Assembly: GCA_040883315.1 (NCBI GenBank)
Contig: JBFLKU010000017.1
Coordinates: 1 to 23,020, forward strand
Length of the DNA stretch: 23,020 nucleotides
Origin: JAFGUF01 sp040883315
GTDB taxonomy: Bacteria > Bacillota > Clostridia > Christensenellales > UMGS416
Reading direction: 5' to 3'
Of the stretch, positions 1 to 7,662 are shown piece after piece. The notes under the pieces were generated by a model, which saw nothing but the letters and a program-made list of their open reading frames with translations, searched no databases and had not been told where the DNA came from. The position numbers were made by a program, and so were the translations under genes. Every line of letters starts with the position of its first letter. Positions within the stretch are counted from its first letter, which is position 1.

Positions 1-5
1 CGCTT

Positions 6-97
6 CTTTATTTTATCAAAAGGAGTTTTCTTTTTCTTACCTCATCGCTGTAAGCTCTTTTGAACCCCTAGTCTAACTAGAGGTTTTCTTTATACAA
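6..97. repeat. Left copy of 92-bp terminal inverted repeat (end of a dispersed element)
   Basis: This 92-bp stretch is the reverse complement of the last 92 bases of the window (22929-23020), with one mismatch (A at 81 where the other copy implies G). It contains a hairpin at 63-85, arms AACCCCTAGT and ACTAGAGGTT around CTA; the mismatch weakens this copy of the stem. Similarity to the right copy starts just after the T-tract of the terminator at 94-119 and runs leftward out of the window. No coding sequence is visible inside it. A short hairpin beside one end fits an end of an IS200/IS605-type element, but no transposase is seen, so the family is only a guess. Confidence 0.8.
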
Positions 98-119
98 TAA
101 AAGGTGCTTTATGCACCTT
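94..119 (-). terminator. Intrinsic terminator of the GntR-ABC operon
   Basis: Arms AAGGTGC (101-107) and GCACCTT (113-119) form a 7-bp stem. On the minus strand the stem is followed by a T-rich tract. It lies just downstream of the permease stop at 132 and directly abuts the left terminal repeat. Confidence 0.8.
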
Positions 120-131
120 CTATTTTTATAG

Positions 132-773
132 CTAAAAGTCTTTTTTCAAATATATCATTCGGGAGACAATCATGGAGATAAACAAAAATATCGCCCCCAG
201 TGCCACGCTCGCCAGCATTGCATATGCAGGGTTCACTCCGCTTAATATAGCTGCGTTTTCCTCAAAAAGCGTGCTCATGCTCTCTCCGCCTATAAATATC
301 AAAATTATAGGTATAATATTTACAAACCTAGCCTTCAGATATCCGAACTTAAACATCAGGCAATAGAATAGTCCCGCTATCAGGCTGACTAATGGAAAAA
401 TCATCACCACTATAAATGCTCCTTGTGCTATGTCGAATTCGTAGCCTAGCACCATGTGCAAAATGTAGGATAAGGCTATGCTCAGTGCACCTGCCGCCAG
501 ATACAGAACCACGAAGAACATATATCTGCCGTTCACTATCTGCCTTCTGCTTCCGGGCAAAGATGCATATAAGATATCCAGATTAAATTTTTCCGCTATG
601 CTGAAAGGATATATGGACACCATCCATGAATAGCCAGCCAGCATAGTAACTATAAAATAAACGTTCTTCATTGTTGCAGCCAGCAGTATTGCTATTGCTG
701 GCAGCATTATTATCGATTTAAAATATGGTTTTATTGTATAAAAATCCAGTTTTACAAAACTGCTGCTTTTCAT
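132..773 (-). CDS. ABC-2 type transporter permease
   Basis: This 213-residue integral membrane protein has about six hydrophobic segments and no nucleotide-binding motif. It resembles the small ABC-2 permeases (ABC2_membrane_5 type) that pair with a single ATPase under a GntR/YtrA regulator. The ATG at 773 overlaps the stop of the ATPase gene by 4 bp, and GGAGA lies 6-7 bases upstream, so the two are translationally coupled. It probably forms the membrane channel of an exporter at the cytoplasmic membrane. Such cassettes often respond to cell-envelope-active peptides, but the substrate cannot be read from the sequence. The segment SLPGSRRQIVNGRY in the first third is typical of these permeases. 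It is the last gene of the operon, followed by a terminator. Confidence 0.85.
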   Translation of the reverse strand: MKSSSFVKLDFYTIKPYFKSIIMLPAIAILLAATMKNVYFIVTMLAGYSWMVSIYPFSIAEKFNLDILYASLPGSRRQIVNGRYMFFVVLYLAAGALSIALSYILHMVLGYEFDIAQGAFIVVMIFPLVSLIAGLFYCLMFKFGYLKARFVNIIPIILIFIGGESMSTLFEENAAILSGVNPAYAMLASVALGAIFLFISMIVSRMIYLKKDF

Positions 774-1624
774 TTTTTGCTCTCCTTTTCAATCCTGACT
801 ATTATTTCGTCTAATGTCACATTCTCTGTGACGATATCTTTGAATCTTCTTATGCTTGTTTTCTCCGCAATTGCATCAAACCCTACGCTGTGTTCTCTCA
901 GCCCAATCAGCTCTTTTTTCATCTCGTCGTTCAGCAGGCTCACTCCGCCCTTCACCATCACGTATTTTTCCATCAGCTCGTCTTTTTGCCCACTGTAGTA
1001 TATTTTTCCGTTTTGTATCACAGTGATATAGTCCGCTATTTTCTCTAAGTCCGATGTGATATGCGTTGAAAACAGTACGGATTTTTCCTCGTCCAGCACA
1101 AATTCCCTCAGCATTTCCATCAGCTCATCTCTTGCCACTGGGTCTAGTCCGCTGGTTGGCTCATCCAATATCAGTAGCTTTGCGTTGTGCGAAAGTGCAG
1201 TGGCTATCATCAGCTTCATGTTCATGCCCCTGCTCAGTTCCTTCACTTTTTTGTTTCTATCCAGCCCAAAGTCCGCCAGCAGTTTTTTGTATTTTTCCCT
1301 GTCCCAGCTTGAATAAAATGGAGACATAGCCCTCTCTACTTCATCCAGTGTCCATTCGTCCACAAAATAGCTCTGATCCATCACCACGCCGATTTCCTCT
1401 TTTATTGTGGATGAATACAGACGATGATCCAGCCCAAATATATTAATCTCTCCAGAGTCTACTTTCAGCATATCCAATATCAGCTTTATAGTGGTGGTTT
1501 TTCCTGCTCCGTTTTGCCCCACAAACCCCATTATGTATCCTGCCTCCAGTGAAAAAGATACATCTTCCAGCTTAAATTTTTTAAAGCTCTTATTCACATT
1601 TTTCAGCTCTATTGCGTTACTCAT
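770..1624 (-). CDS. ABC transporter ATP-binding protein
   Basis: This 284-residue cytoplasmic ATPase energises the adjacent permease. From the chosen start, Walker A GQNGAGKTT is at about 36-44, a Q-loop glutamine near 84, the signature LSRGM near 130-134, Walker B LLILDE near 150-155, the D-loop SGLD after it, and the switch histidine in FSTH near 188. Length and motif order fit BcrA/YtrB-type single-domain ATPases. An in-frame ATG lies five codons upstream at 1639, but it is ATGAGGAGA and contains the ribosome site itself. The ATG at 1624 follows GAGGAG with good spacing and begins MSNAIELKN as family members do. The start overlaps the end of the GntR gene by 8 bp, so translation is probably coupled. 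Confidence 0.93.
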   Translation of the reverse strand: MSNAIELKNVNKSFKKFKLEDVSFSLEAGYIMGFVGQNGAGKTTTIKLILDMLKVDSGEINIFGLDHRLYSSTIKEEIGVVMDQSYFVDEWTLDEVERAMSPFYSSWDREKYKKLLADFGLDRNKKVKELSRGMNMKLMIATALSHNAKLLILDEPTSGLDPVARDELMEMLREFVLDEEKSVLFSTHITSDLEKIADYITVIQNGKIYYSGQKDELMEKYVMVKGGVSLLNDEMKKELIGLREHSVGFDAIAEKTSIRRFKDIVTENVTLDEIIVRIEKESKK

Positions 1625-2000
1625 TGTCGTTCTCCTCATACAAAATATTTATCATTTCCATCATTTCCTTTTTGCCCAGATTCACCAGCTTGCCCATGTC
1701 TATCGCCCTTTGCAGGTGCTCCTCTATCTCTCGCTGCTTTTGCTCCTTAATCAGCTCCGTATTCTGGGGAAGCACATAGCAGCCTTTCCCTGGGACGGTT
1801 GTAATAAACCCTTCCTGCTCCAGTTCATTGTATGCACGGGTGGTGGTTATCACAGATATTCTCAAGTCCTTTGCGAGGCTGCGTATAGAGGGCAGCATGT
1901 CTCCCTCGCTTATAGATTTCGTAAATATCGCTTCTTTTATTTGGTTTGTTATCTGCTGATAAATAGGAATATCCGTCGTATTTGAAATTATTATATTCAC
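1617..2000 (-). CDS. GntR family transcriptional regulator, YtrA subfamily
   Basis: This 127-residue DNA-binding repressor has an N-terminal winged helix-turn-helix (about residues 10-75). It contains IPIYQQITNQIKEAI, the LPSIRSLAKDL recognition region and TTRAYNELEQEGFI, all typical of GntR proteins. The C-terminal part is only about 45 residues and helical, as in the short YtrA subfamily that controls ABC exporters, rather than a FadR- or UTRA-type ligand domain. The start is GTG at 2000, preceded by GGAGG five bases upstream. It is the first gene of the operon, upstream of its ABC ATPase and permease. A palindrome (2015-2043) over the promoter suggests autorepression relieved by an envelope-active signal. 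The effector is unknown. Confidence 0.92.
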   Translation of the reverse strand: MNIIISNTTDIPIYQQITNQIKEAIFTKSISEGDMLPSIRSLAKDLRISVITTTRAYNELEQEGFITTVPGKGCYVLPQNTELIKEQKQREIEEHLQRAIDMGKLVNLGKKEMMEMINILYEENDNE

Positions 2001-2014
2001 GCCAACCTCCGATA

Positions 2015-2043
2015 ATACTGTATATATACTGCATATACAGTAT
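2015..2043. promoter_or_regulatory. Putative operator for the GntR/YtrA-type regulator
   Basis: An 11-bp inverted repeat ATACTGTATAT / ATATACAGTAT is separated by 7 bases (ATACTGC). It covers the -10 region and likely transcription start of the promoter at 2039-2067, just upstream of the GntR gene. GntR/YtrA proteins usually bind such AT-rich palindromes as dimers. That it is the binding site is inferred from position and symmetry. Confidence 0.7.
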
Positions 2044-2067
2044 ATACATTCATTTCAATTCTGTCAA
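2039..2067 (-). promoter_or_regulatory. Consensus sigma-A promoter of the GntR-ABC operon
   Basis: On the minus strand, TTGACA (2062-2067) is followed after exactly 17 bases by TATACT (2039-2044). This near-perfect promoter lies about 40 bases upstream of the GTG start of the GntR gene. The -10 box is inside the palindromic operator. Confidence 0.8.
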
Positions 2068-2076
2068 TATTTTTTT

Positions 2077-2114
2077 GTACAAAAAAAGGCGACCTATATA
2101 GTCAGTCGCCTTTT
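2077..2114 (-). terminator. Intrinsic terminator after the first transpeptidase module
   Basis: Arms AAAAGGCGAC (2084-2093) and GTCGCCTTTT (2105-2114) form a 10-bp stem, followed on the minus strand by seven T. It ends the operon whose last gene stops at 2131 and separates it from the GntR promoter. Confidence 0.88.
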
Positions 2115-2130
2115 GCTATTTATGTTTCAT

Positions 2131-3339
2131 TTAGTCCGCTTTTCTGCTTTCGTATATATTGTAGGTGTATTCGTAGTCCAGCATATATATGTCGTCGTCG
2201 CTTTTGCCTATCCATATTTCCGATCCGACAAATAGCGAAAACGATTTCCCGCCTTCATAGTTCAGCTCCATCACAAAGTCTTCATTTGGCTTCACTTCAT
2301 CTAAAACTATATCTTTGCCGTTATATCTGTATATTCTCTTGTAGTTGCCCGTCGGAGTTCCATAAAGCACCTGCATCTGCATCATAGTCAGGTATACGCT
2401 TGTTCCGTCATCCAGCGAAGCAACCACATAGTCTATACCTGTAATGTTGTCGTCATCATGGCTGAATACAATATCTTTCACAGTAGCTCTATGTGTGGTT
2501 TTGTCTACTTGCTTTTGCAGCTCCCAGTATCCTTTTTTGCTGCTTCTCTGCAAATTAACCGGACTTCCTTTTGCAAATATATAGCTTCCTCCATCAGTGG
2601 TTGCCAATTGAATAGAGAATCCGTCGCTTTCCTTCACCTTGTATACATTCTCGTCGGTCGCATGGCTATCATAATATATGGTCATTTCTCCGCCGGTCAT
2701 TATAGACTGCACATTAATAGCTGAAAAATAAAGATTATGCTGCTGACCTGCAGAATCCTCCAGCACCAAATAGCTGGCTAGTATATGTCCATTTTGGGAA
2801 GACATAGGAGCAAATTCAATATCTACAACTGTCGCAGACATTGTTTCTACGCTTCCACCAAAGAGCACCCTCTCATCCAAAGACCATTTGCTGCTTTCAT
2901 CCTTATAAAGATATAAATAGCCCCCTGGAATTATCCTTGCAATGCCGCCTGTTTTGTATGTTAAGTCCACTTCTTCTTTGCTGGGGTCATCGCTGTATTT
3001 TATATCTATCAGCTTCATGTCGCTGACATACAAATCATAGCTTATATTATCAGTACCCAAAATATTAAAGCTTACAGCCTCGCCGTTGTCATAGGTTATG
3101 CTGTTCACTATCCCTGTCATCCTGCTTGGGTTCTCACCCATCTGTGCCTTTATGTCGGGATATATTGTAGTGCTCTGTGATATTACATAGTCTTTTTTGC
3201 TGTGTACTTCTTCTTCTGGGTTGTTTTGTGATATTGGTTGTGTATCCTTATCCTTTAGCATAGTAACAACTATAAGGGATAAAAAAACCAATATTATAAT
3301 CATTGCAGCAATAACTATTATTTTTAAATGCTTTTCCAC
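2131..3339 (-). CDS. Single-pass membrane protein of unrecognised family, partner of L,D-transpeptidase (copy A)
   Basis: I recognise no named family. The protein has 402 residues: a short basic cytoplasmic start, one membrane helix (about 7-28) and a long extracytoplasmic part. That part holds three related beta-rich units beginning near residues 74, 167 and 283. Each opens with a pattern like (S/R)xTVxDIxF, then a strand and a D-G turn, and ends in an aromatic WxL/WEL-type segment. It is clearly homologous to the gene at 4943-6151, which is also exactly 402 residues from the equivalent start. The start chosen is GTG at 3339, preceded by AAGGA; a longer frame from TTG at 3366 has no ribosome site. 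The gene begins 19 bases after the transpeptidase stop, so the two probably act together at the cell surface. Confidence 0.8.
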   Translation of the reverse strand: MEKHLKIIVIAAMIIILVFLSLIVVTMLKDKDTQPISQNNPEEEVHSKKDYVISQSTTIYPDIKAQMGENPSRMTGIVNSITYDNGEAVSFNILGTDNISYDLYVSDMKLIDIKYSDDPSKEEVDLTYKTGGIARIIPGGYLYLYKDESSKWSLDERVLFGGSVETMSATVVDIEFAPMSSQNGHILASYLVLEDSAGQQHNLYFSAINVQSIMTGGEMTIYYDSHATDENVYKVKESDGFSIQLATTDGGSYIFAKGSPVNLQRSSKKGYWELQKQVDKTTHRATVKDIVFSHDDDNITGIDYVVASLDDGTSVYLTMMQMQVLYGTPTGNYKRIYRYNGKDIVLDEVKPNEDFVMELNYEGGKSFSLFVGSEIWIGKSDDDIYMLDYEYTYNIYESRKAD

Positions 3340-3358
3340 TTTTATTTTCCTTATATCT

Positions 3359-4756
3359 TTATTCAAATACTATCACTGCACAGCTGCCCAATGCTGCCCA
3401 GTCGTACATAAACTTTGCATGGGATGTGAAGTTTCTGATGCACATATGCGATTCCGGAACAGTTCCTATGGATAGTATAGACTCGGTGTAATTATATACA
3501 GGCTTTTTCTTACCGTATTCATCGAAATTATATGTCATTGGCACACCATGAAGATATCCACCGCCCGAAAACCTAATTGCATACGGTGCAAACCCTTCGA
3601 TATCTCCTGAGTCTTCGCCTTCGTATTCAAATATATCTTTTTTCTCTAATGCCATGAAGTATCCCAAAGGTGTAGGCACTGCTGTTTCTGATGATTTTCC
3701 TGTGGTTGAGTAGCTGATAGATATAACCTTCCATCCGTTGTCATATTCATATACTGCTATGTTTTGGTTTTTCCTATCCACCACTATTGCCTGCCCAAAG
3801 CCACCCTGCATAGCTTTGCTCATGTCAATATATATGCTCTCTACCCACAGAGATACGCCGAAGCTAGGTACATATACCTTGGACATAAATGGAGTTGAGC
3901 TTGCATTGTAGTCATCCAGTGCTTTTTTTATACTTTCCGGTGAATGGCTGGTGCTGTTAATGCTGCCTGCTCCACCTGTAGAAGGCAGGTATTCACCCAT
4001 GCTGTTGAATACTATATTGCTCTCTTCAATATCTGTGATATCAACTATTTCTTCCAATATACATAACGTGCCATCTGGAATATATCTAAATTCACTGGAT
4101 AATGACATTTCGAAATATCCCGGCGCAGACTGTCCTCTCCTATTTCCCCAAGGGTCATAGTATTCTCCGCTTTTAAGCTCCGGCGGTATTCCATTTACAT
4201 GCTTATAGTTTTCTACATATACCACAGGACCCATGCTCCCCAGTCCTGCCAATATCTCCACGTGCCTATCCATTTCAGCAAGACGGATCTCTCTTTTCAC
4301 AACGCTCTCAACAGGGATGTATGCCACGTAGTCCTGTCCCTCCACTTTCGTCACGAAAATATACCATCTCTCACCAAATTCTGTTTCTATCAGCTCCAGC
4401 ACCTTGCATCGCTCGCCATAGAAAAGGCTGTCGATGCCTTTTGCATCCAAAGATGGTGCCTGATATACCCTCTGTCTGTTCCCGTCTATGTTTACTACAT
4501 AGTGAGGCCATGCAGGATAATCAGATAGCTTTTCGTATCGCAGATCCAGCGGTATCTCTGCAGGCCATTGGTCATCATAGTGCTCAATTACAGTGTATTT
4601 ATATCCGCCGGCTTCACCCTGCACAGGTGCAGCTGAATCGGTATCCTCTGCATACACTACATTTCCGTCAAATAGGGAATTACTCGTGAATGTACCTCCA
4701 AGCAAAACCACTGATAAGACTATTATTATAAAAATACTTGATTTTTTGTTTTTCAA
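3359..4756 (-). CDS. Exported L,D-transpeptidase, YkuD domain (copy A)
   Basis: This 465-residue secreted or membrane-tethered enzyme probably makes L,D (3-3) peptidoglycan cross-links or attaches proteins to the wall. A signal sequence ends near VVYA (about 33-36). SH3-like segments follow (VVNIDGNRQRVYQAP; KVYVPSFGVSLWV). The YkuD domain is C-terminal: IVVDRKNQNIAVYE, TPLGYF, FSGGGYLHG with His near 403, then SHMCIRN with Cys near 439. The usual motif is SHGC; here Met replaces Gly. The spacing between the His and the SHxC motif is about 33 residues against the usual 14-17. The start is TTG at 4756, preceded by GGAG seven bases upstream. It is paralogous to 6169-7620 and is followed by its membrane partner. 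Confidence 0.88.
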   Translation of the reverse strand: MKNKKSSIFIIIVLSVVLLGGTFTSNSLFDGNVVYAEDTDSAAPVQGEAGGYKYTVIEHYDDQWPAEIPLDLRYEKLSDYPAWPHYVVNIDGNRQRVYQAPSLDAKGIDSLFYGERCKVLELIETEFGERWYIFVTKVEGQDYVAYIPVESVVKREIRLAEMDRHVEILAGLGSMGPVVYVENYKHVNGIPPELKSGEYYDPWGNRRGQSAPGYFEMSLSSEFRYIPDGTLCILEEIVDITDIEESNIVFNSMGEYLPSTGGAGSINSTSHSPESIKKALDDYNASSTPFMSKVYVPSFGVSLWVESIYIDMSKAMQGGFGQAIVVDRKNQNIAVYEYDNGWKVISISYSTTGKSSETAVPTPLGYFMALEKKDIFEYEGEDSGDIEGFAPYAIRFSGGGYLHGVPMTYNFDEYGKKKPVYNYTESILSIGTVPESHMCIRNFTSHAKFMYDWAALGSCAVIVFE

Positions 4757-4798
4757 ATTTTTTCTCCACAATTAAATTAAACTCGGCTTCAATTAATG

Positions 4799-4827
4799 AT
4801 AATACATTAATTTTTTTCCAAATGCAA
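4799..4827 (-). promoter_or_regulatory. Promoter of transpeptidase module A
   Basis: On the minus strand, TTGCAT (4822-4827) is followed after 17 bases by TATTAT (4799-4804). The same two hexamers and spacing precede module B (7663-7691), within the shared stretch TAATGTATTATCA. That conservation makes the call stronger than a lone match would. Confidence 0.75.
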
Positions 4828-4917
4828 TATCACATAATAAAATTCATACTTTGTAATTATTTAATATCGAAATAAAAAATGCTTCTATTTTTGCTTGATG
4901 CAGATTATTTGCACATA

Positions 4918-4944
4918 TAAAAAAACTGCCTTTAAAGACAGTTT
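4918..4944 (-). terminator. Intrinsic terminator after transpeptidase module B
   Basis: Arms at 4923-4931 and 4936-4944 form a 9-bp stem (one G-U pair) around the loop TTAA. On the minus strand it is followed by a T run. The stem begins inside the stop codon region of the gene ending at 4943. Module A is therefore transcribed separately from module B. Confidence 0.8.
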
Positions 4945-6151
4945 AATTTTCTGTGTTTTCTTCTTCTATAGGCTCTTGATATGTATATTCCAGATACCAT
5001 ATGCCATCTTCGTTTTGGCGAACCCAAACTTCCGTGCCGATTTTTAGCTCTATTATACTCTCATTTTCAAAATAAAGCTCCATCATCCAGTCTTCGCTCA
5101 CTTCTATCCCTGTCAGCACTTTTTCGTGTGCAAAATATGTGTATACTTTTGTGTAGTCCCCATATGGCACAGCGTATTTTGCGCCAGTTTGCAGCATTGT
5201 CAGCTGTATTTTCGTTCCATCGTCCAATGCTAAATTAATGTAATCAAGGCTAGCAATATTATGCCCTGAGCTTCCAAAGGTAAAGCTTTCTACCTTTGCT
5301 TTGTATAGCTCCGTGTCTGCCTCACTGTATATTTCCCAGTAGCCGTTGTGCTCTTTTTTCACCAAATCTATTTTCATCCCTTTTTGCAGAGTATAGATTT
5401 TTTCTCTTGTTTTCAGCTCTATTTTGTAGCTTTCGCCCTCATCTATGTTATATACTTGGCTCTCTTTAGTTTCACCCACATAGTATACATCTACAGCTTG
5501 GAGCGACTTAATGGATGCTCCGTATATGCTATTGAAATAAATCTCCGCATTTTCTCCCTGTTCGTTTTTTACAACTATATGGCTGATATATATTTCATCT
5601 TCTTTGTCTACATTTGGCAGAAATACAAAGTCTTCTATTGTGCCGCTGAAAAACATTTTCTCGGATTTCACATGTTTTCTTTCATCCAAAGACCATGTGT
5701 TATCATGGGTCATATAAAGCATTGCTTCATCCCCTACTATCAGCACAGCCCTGCCTCCGGTTCTGAAAACTATTTCTGCTTTGATAGTGTCATTTTCTTC
5801 TTCCACTTTAATGCTTATTAAATCCAGCTCCGAACGCTCTATTTCATATATTGTTTTGTCAGGTGCTTCAATAATGAATTTTTCTATTTTATCATCTTCA
5901 TATACTATTTCTTTTAAAAGGCCTCTTATTGTAGTTTGGTCATAATGCAAGTAGCTGTCTTTATTTATATAAAGCTCCTCGTTGTTTGCATCCTTGTAGT
6001 CTTCAGCCTGAAACTCAACACTACTCATTTTCTCTTCTTTTGGCTCTTCTTCTGCTTTTTCTATCGGATGCAAGATGCTAAAGACTATGCCAACTGCGGT
6101 AGCCCCCAAGAAAAGTACCCCTAATATTATTTTGTTTATATGCTTTTTCAC
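4943..6151 (-). CDS. Single-pass membrane protein of unrecognised family, partner of L,D-transpeptidase (copy B)
   Basis: This 402-residue paralogue of the product of 2131-3339 has the same plan: basic start VKKH, one membrane helix (about 7-27), an acidic linker with many Glu/Lys, then three beta-rich repeat units from about residues 74, 167 and 283. Shared landmarks include TGG(R/I)A, WSLDER, GYWE, LDDGT, the MEL strand and a C-terminal YEYTY/LEYTY segment. The start is GTG at 6151, with GAGGG about seven bases upstream. The longer frame from ATG at 6193 would add 14 residues that only read through the end of the transpeptidase gene and has no ribosome site. It lies 17 bases after that gene. 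The function is unknown; it is plausibly an extracytoplasmic scaffold or regulator of the transpeptidase. Confidence 0.8.
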   Translation of the reverse strand: MKKHINKIILGVLFLGATAVGIVFSILHPIEKAEEEPKEEKMSSVEFQAEDYKDANNEELYINKDSYLHYDQTTIRGLLKEIVYEDDKIEKFIIEAPDKTIYEIERSELDLISIKVEEENDTIKAEIVFRTGGRAVLIVGDEAMLYMTHDNTWSLDERKHVKSEKMFFSGTIEDFVFLPNVDKEDEIYISHIVVKNEQGENAEIYFNSIYGASIKSLQAVDVYYVGETKESQVYNIDEGESYKIELKTREKIYTLQKGMKIDLVKKEHNGYWEIYSEADTELYKAKVESFTFGSSGHNIASLDYINLALDDGTKIQLTMLQTGAKYAVPYGDYTKVYTYFAHEKVLTGIEVSEDWMMELYFENESIIELKIGTEVWVRQNEDGIWYLEYTYQEPIEEENTEN

Positions 6152-6168
6152 TCTATTCCCTCTTGCGT

Positions 6169-7620
6169 CTACTCTATTACAATCACGGCGCAATTGCCTA
6201 TGTCCACCCAGTTATACATAAACTCCGCATGGGACGTGTAGTTCCTGACACACATATGTGACTTAGGAACTGTGCCAATGGAGGACAAATATTCTTCATA
6301 ATATCCCGGCGATACTTTGTCGCCTTTTTCGGTGAAACTATATGCCATGGGAACACCGTGAAGATATCCACCGCCAGAGAACCTGATGGCATATGGAGCA
6401 AAGCCCACGATGTCGGATGTGCCGTCTTCTAAATAATCAAATTTTATCTTTTTGGATATTGCCATATAATAGCCCAGCGGAGTAGGCAGAGAGAATTCTC
6501 CCACTTTGCCGGTGGACGAGTAACTCATGGATATAATATCCCATCCGTCGTTATATTCGAAAACAACAATATTTTGGTTTTTTCTGTCCACAATTATTGT
6601 CTGATCTAAGACATCTGGAGATTTTTCGTCTTCGCTGATATATTCCGGCTTCACCCATAGCGACTCACCAAAGCTGGGTATATAAAGCTTTACAGCTTTC
6701 ACTTCTGTGTTTTCGTTGTATTTTTCCAGCGGTGTCAATGGCTCTTCTTCATCATCTGATGCATCGCTTTTTCCTTTGTCTTCTGGCACTTCTTCATCTG
6801 CGGTAAAATGATCTTTCATATCTTCTTTTGGCAAAAAGTAGCCTTTATCATCTATTATTATAATGTCATCTTCTGTTTCAGTGGTCTCTATCACCTGCTC
6901 CACCACTCCCAGCATGCCGTCCTGAATATATCTGAATGTTCCTTCGAAATCCGAGCTATAGTATCCTGCAATGGACTGACCTCTTCTATATCCAAAATCG
7001 TCATAGTACGATCTGTTTGGCATAACAGGCGGATAGCCGTTTTTATATCTGTAGTTTTCCACATACACTATGTGCCCCATGCTATGGAAGCTGGTGACAT
7101 CATCAAGATACTTCTTCATCTCTTCCAGCTGAAATTCTCTTTTGGATACTCTCTCTTCGCGCACATATCCCAGCTTTGCTTCGCCCTCATCTTCAAATAC
7201 CACTACATACCACATCTTCTCATCTTCCACTTGTATCAATGCAATAGCCTGATATTTGTGCCCGTAGCGTATTTTTTCCAATACTGCACTGCTCCTATCG
7301 GGCAGCTCATATATCTTTCTGCTGTATGAAGAAAGATTTACAACATAATGAGGAAACACATCGTATTTGTCGTATTTTATATTATAAGACATGAAATCAG
7401 GCCACTCAGTTTCATATGTTTCCAATATCTTGTATTCATCCGACATATCCGGAATATCCAAGGATTTGGGCTTTGTCTTCTCCAGCGGCTCTATTTTGGC
7501 TGCGTCTTCATCATCTGCAGCATAAACATGCTGAATGGAAAAAATGCTTTCGTTTATTAAATTTACTGCCATAACTAGGGCAAATAATATAGTAAAAAAA
7601 TATAATATTTTTCTTTTCAA
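6169..7620 (-). CDS. Exported L,D-transpeptidase, YkuD domain (copy B)
   Basis: This 483-residue paralogue of the product of 3359-4756 has a signal sequence ending near HVYA (31-34). SH3-like segments follow (VVNLSSYSRKIYELP; KLYIPSFGESLWV), then an acidic low-complexity insert around DASDDEEEPLTP, then the YkuD domain. The domain shows IIVDRKNQNIVVFE, TPLGYY, FSGGGYLHG with His near 421, and SHMCVRN with Cys near 457. The Met-for-Gly change and the long spacing between the His and the SHxC motif match copy A. The start is TTG at 7620, preceded by GGAG seven bases upstream. ATG codons at 7635 and 7626 are in frame, but the first has no ribosome site and the second sits one base from it. The gene is divergent from the glycosidase operon. 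Confidence 0.88.
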   Translation of the reverse strand: MKRKILYFFTILFALVMAVNLINESIFSIQHVYAADDEDAAKIEPLEKTKPKSLDIPDMSDEYKILETYETEWPDFMSYNIKYDKYDVFPHYVVNLSSYSRKIYELPDRSSAVLEKIRYGHKYQAIALIQVEDEKMWYVVVFEDEGEAKLGYVREERVSKREFQLEEMKKYLDDVTSFHSMGHIVYVENYRYKNGYPPVMPNRSYYDDFGYRRGQSIAGYYSSDFEGTFRYIQDGMLGVVEQVIETTETEDDIIIIDDKGYFLPKEDMKDHFTADEEVPEDKGKSDASDDEEEPLTPLEKYNENTEVKAVKLYIPSFGESLWVKPEYISEDEKSPDVLDQTIIVDRKNQNIVVFEYNDGWDIISMSYSSTGKVGEFSLPTPLGYYMAISKKIKFDYLEDGTSDIVGFAPYAIRFSGGGYLHGVPMAYSFTEKGDKVSPGYYEEYLSSIGTVPKSHMCVRNYTSHAEFMYNWVDIGNCAVIVIE

Positions 7621-7662
7621 TTTCATACTCCACATTAATTTCTATAATTTCTGTGCATTTTG

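Noticed and set aside
3951..4160. Plus-strand open frames within the transpeptidase and partner genes
   Set aside because: They are antisense to genes with clear domains and conserved paralogues, and none has a ribosome site or recognisable motif.
6152..6193. Upstream ATG for partner copy B
   Set aside because: It encodes an arginine-rich stretch derived from reading the transpeptidase 3' end in another frame, with no ribosome site. The GTG at 6151 aligns with copy A and gives identical length.
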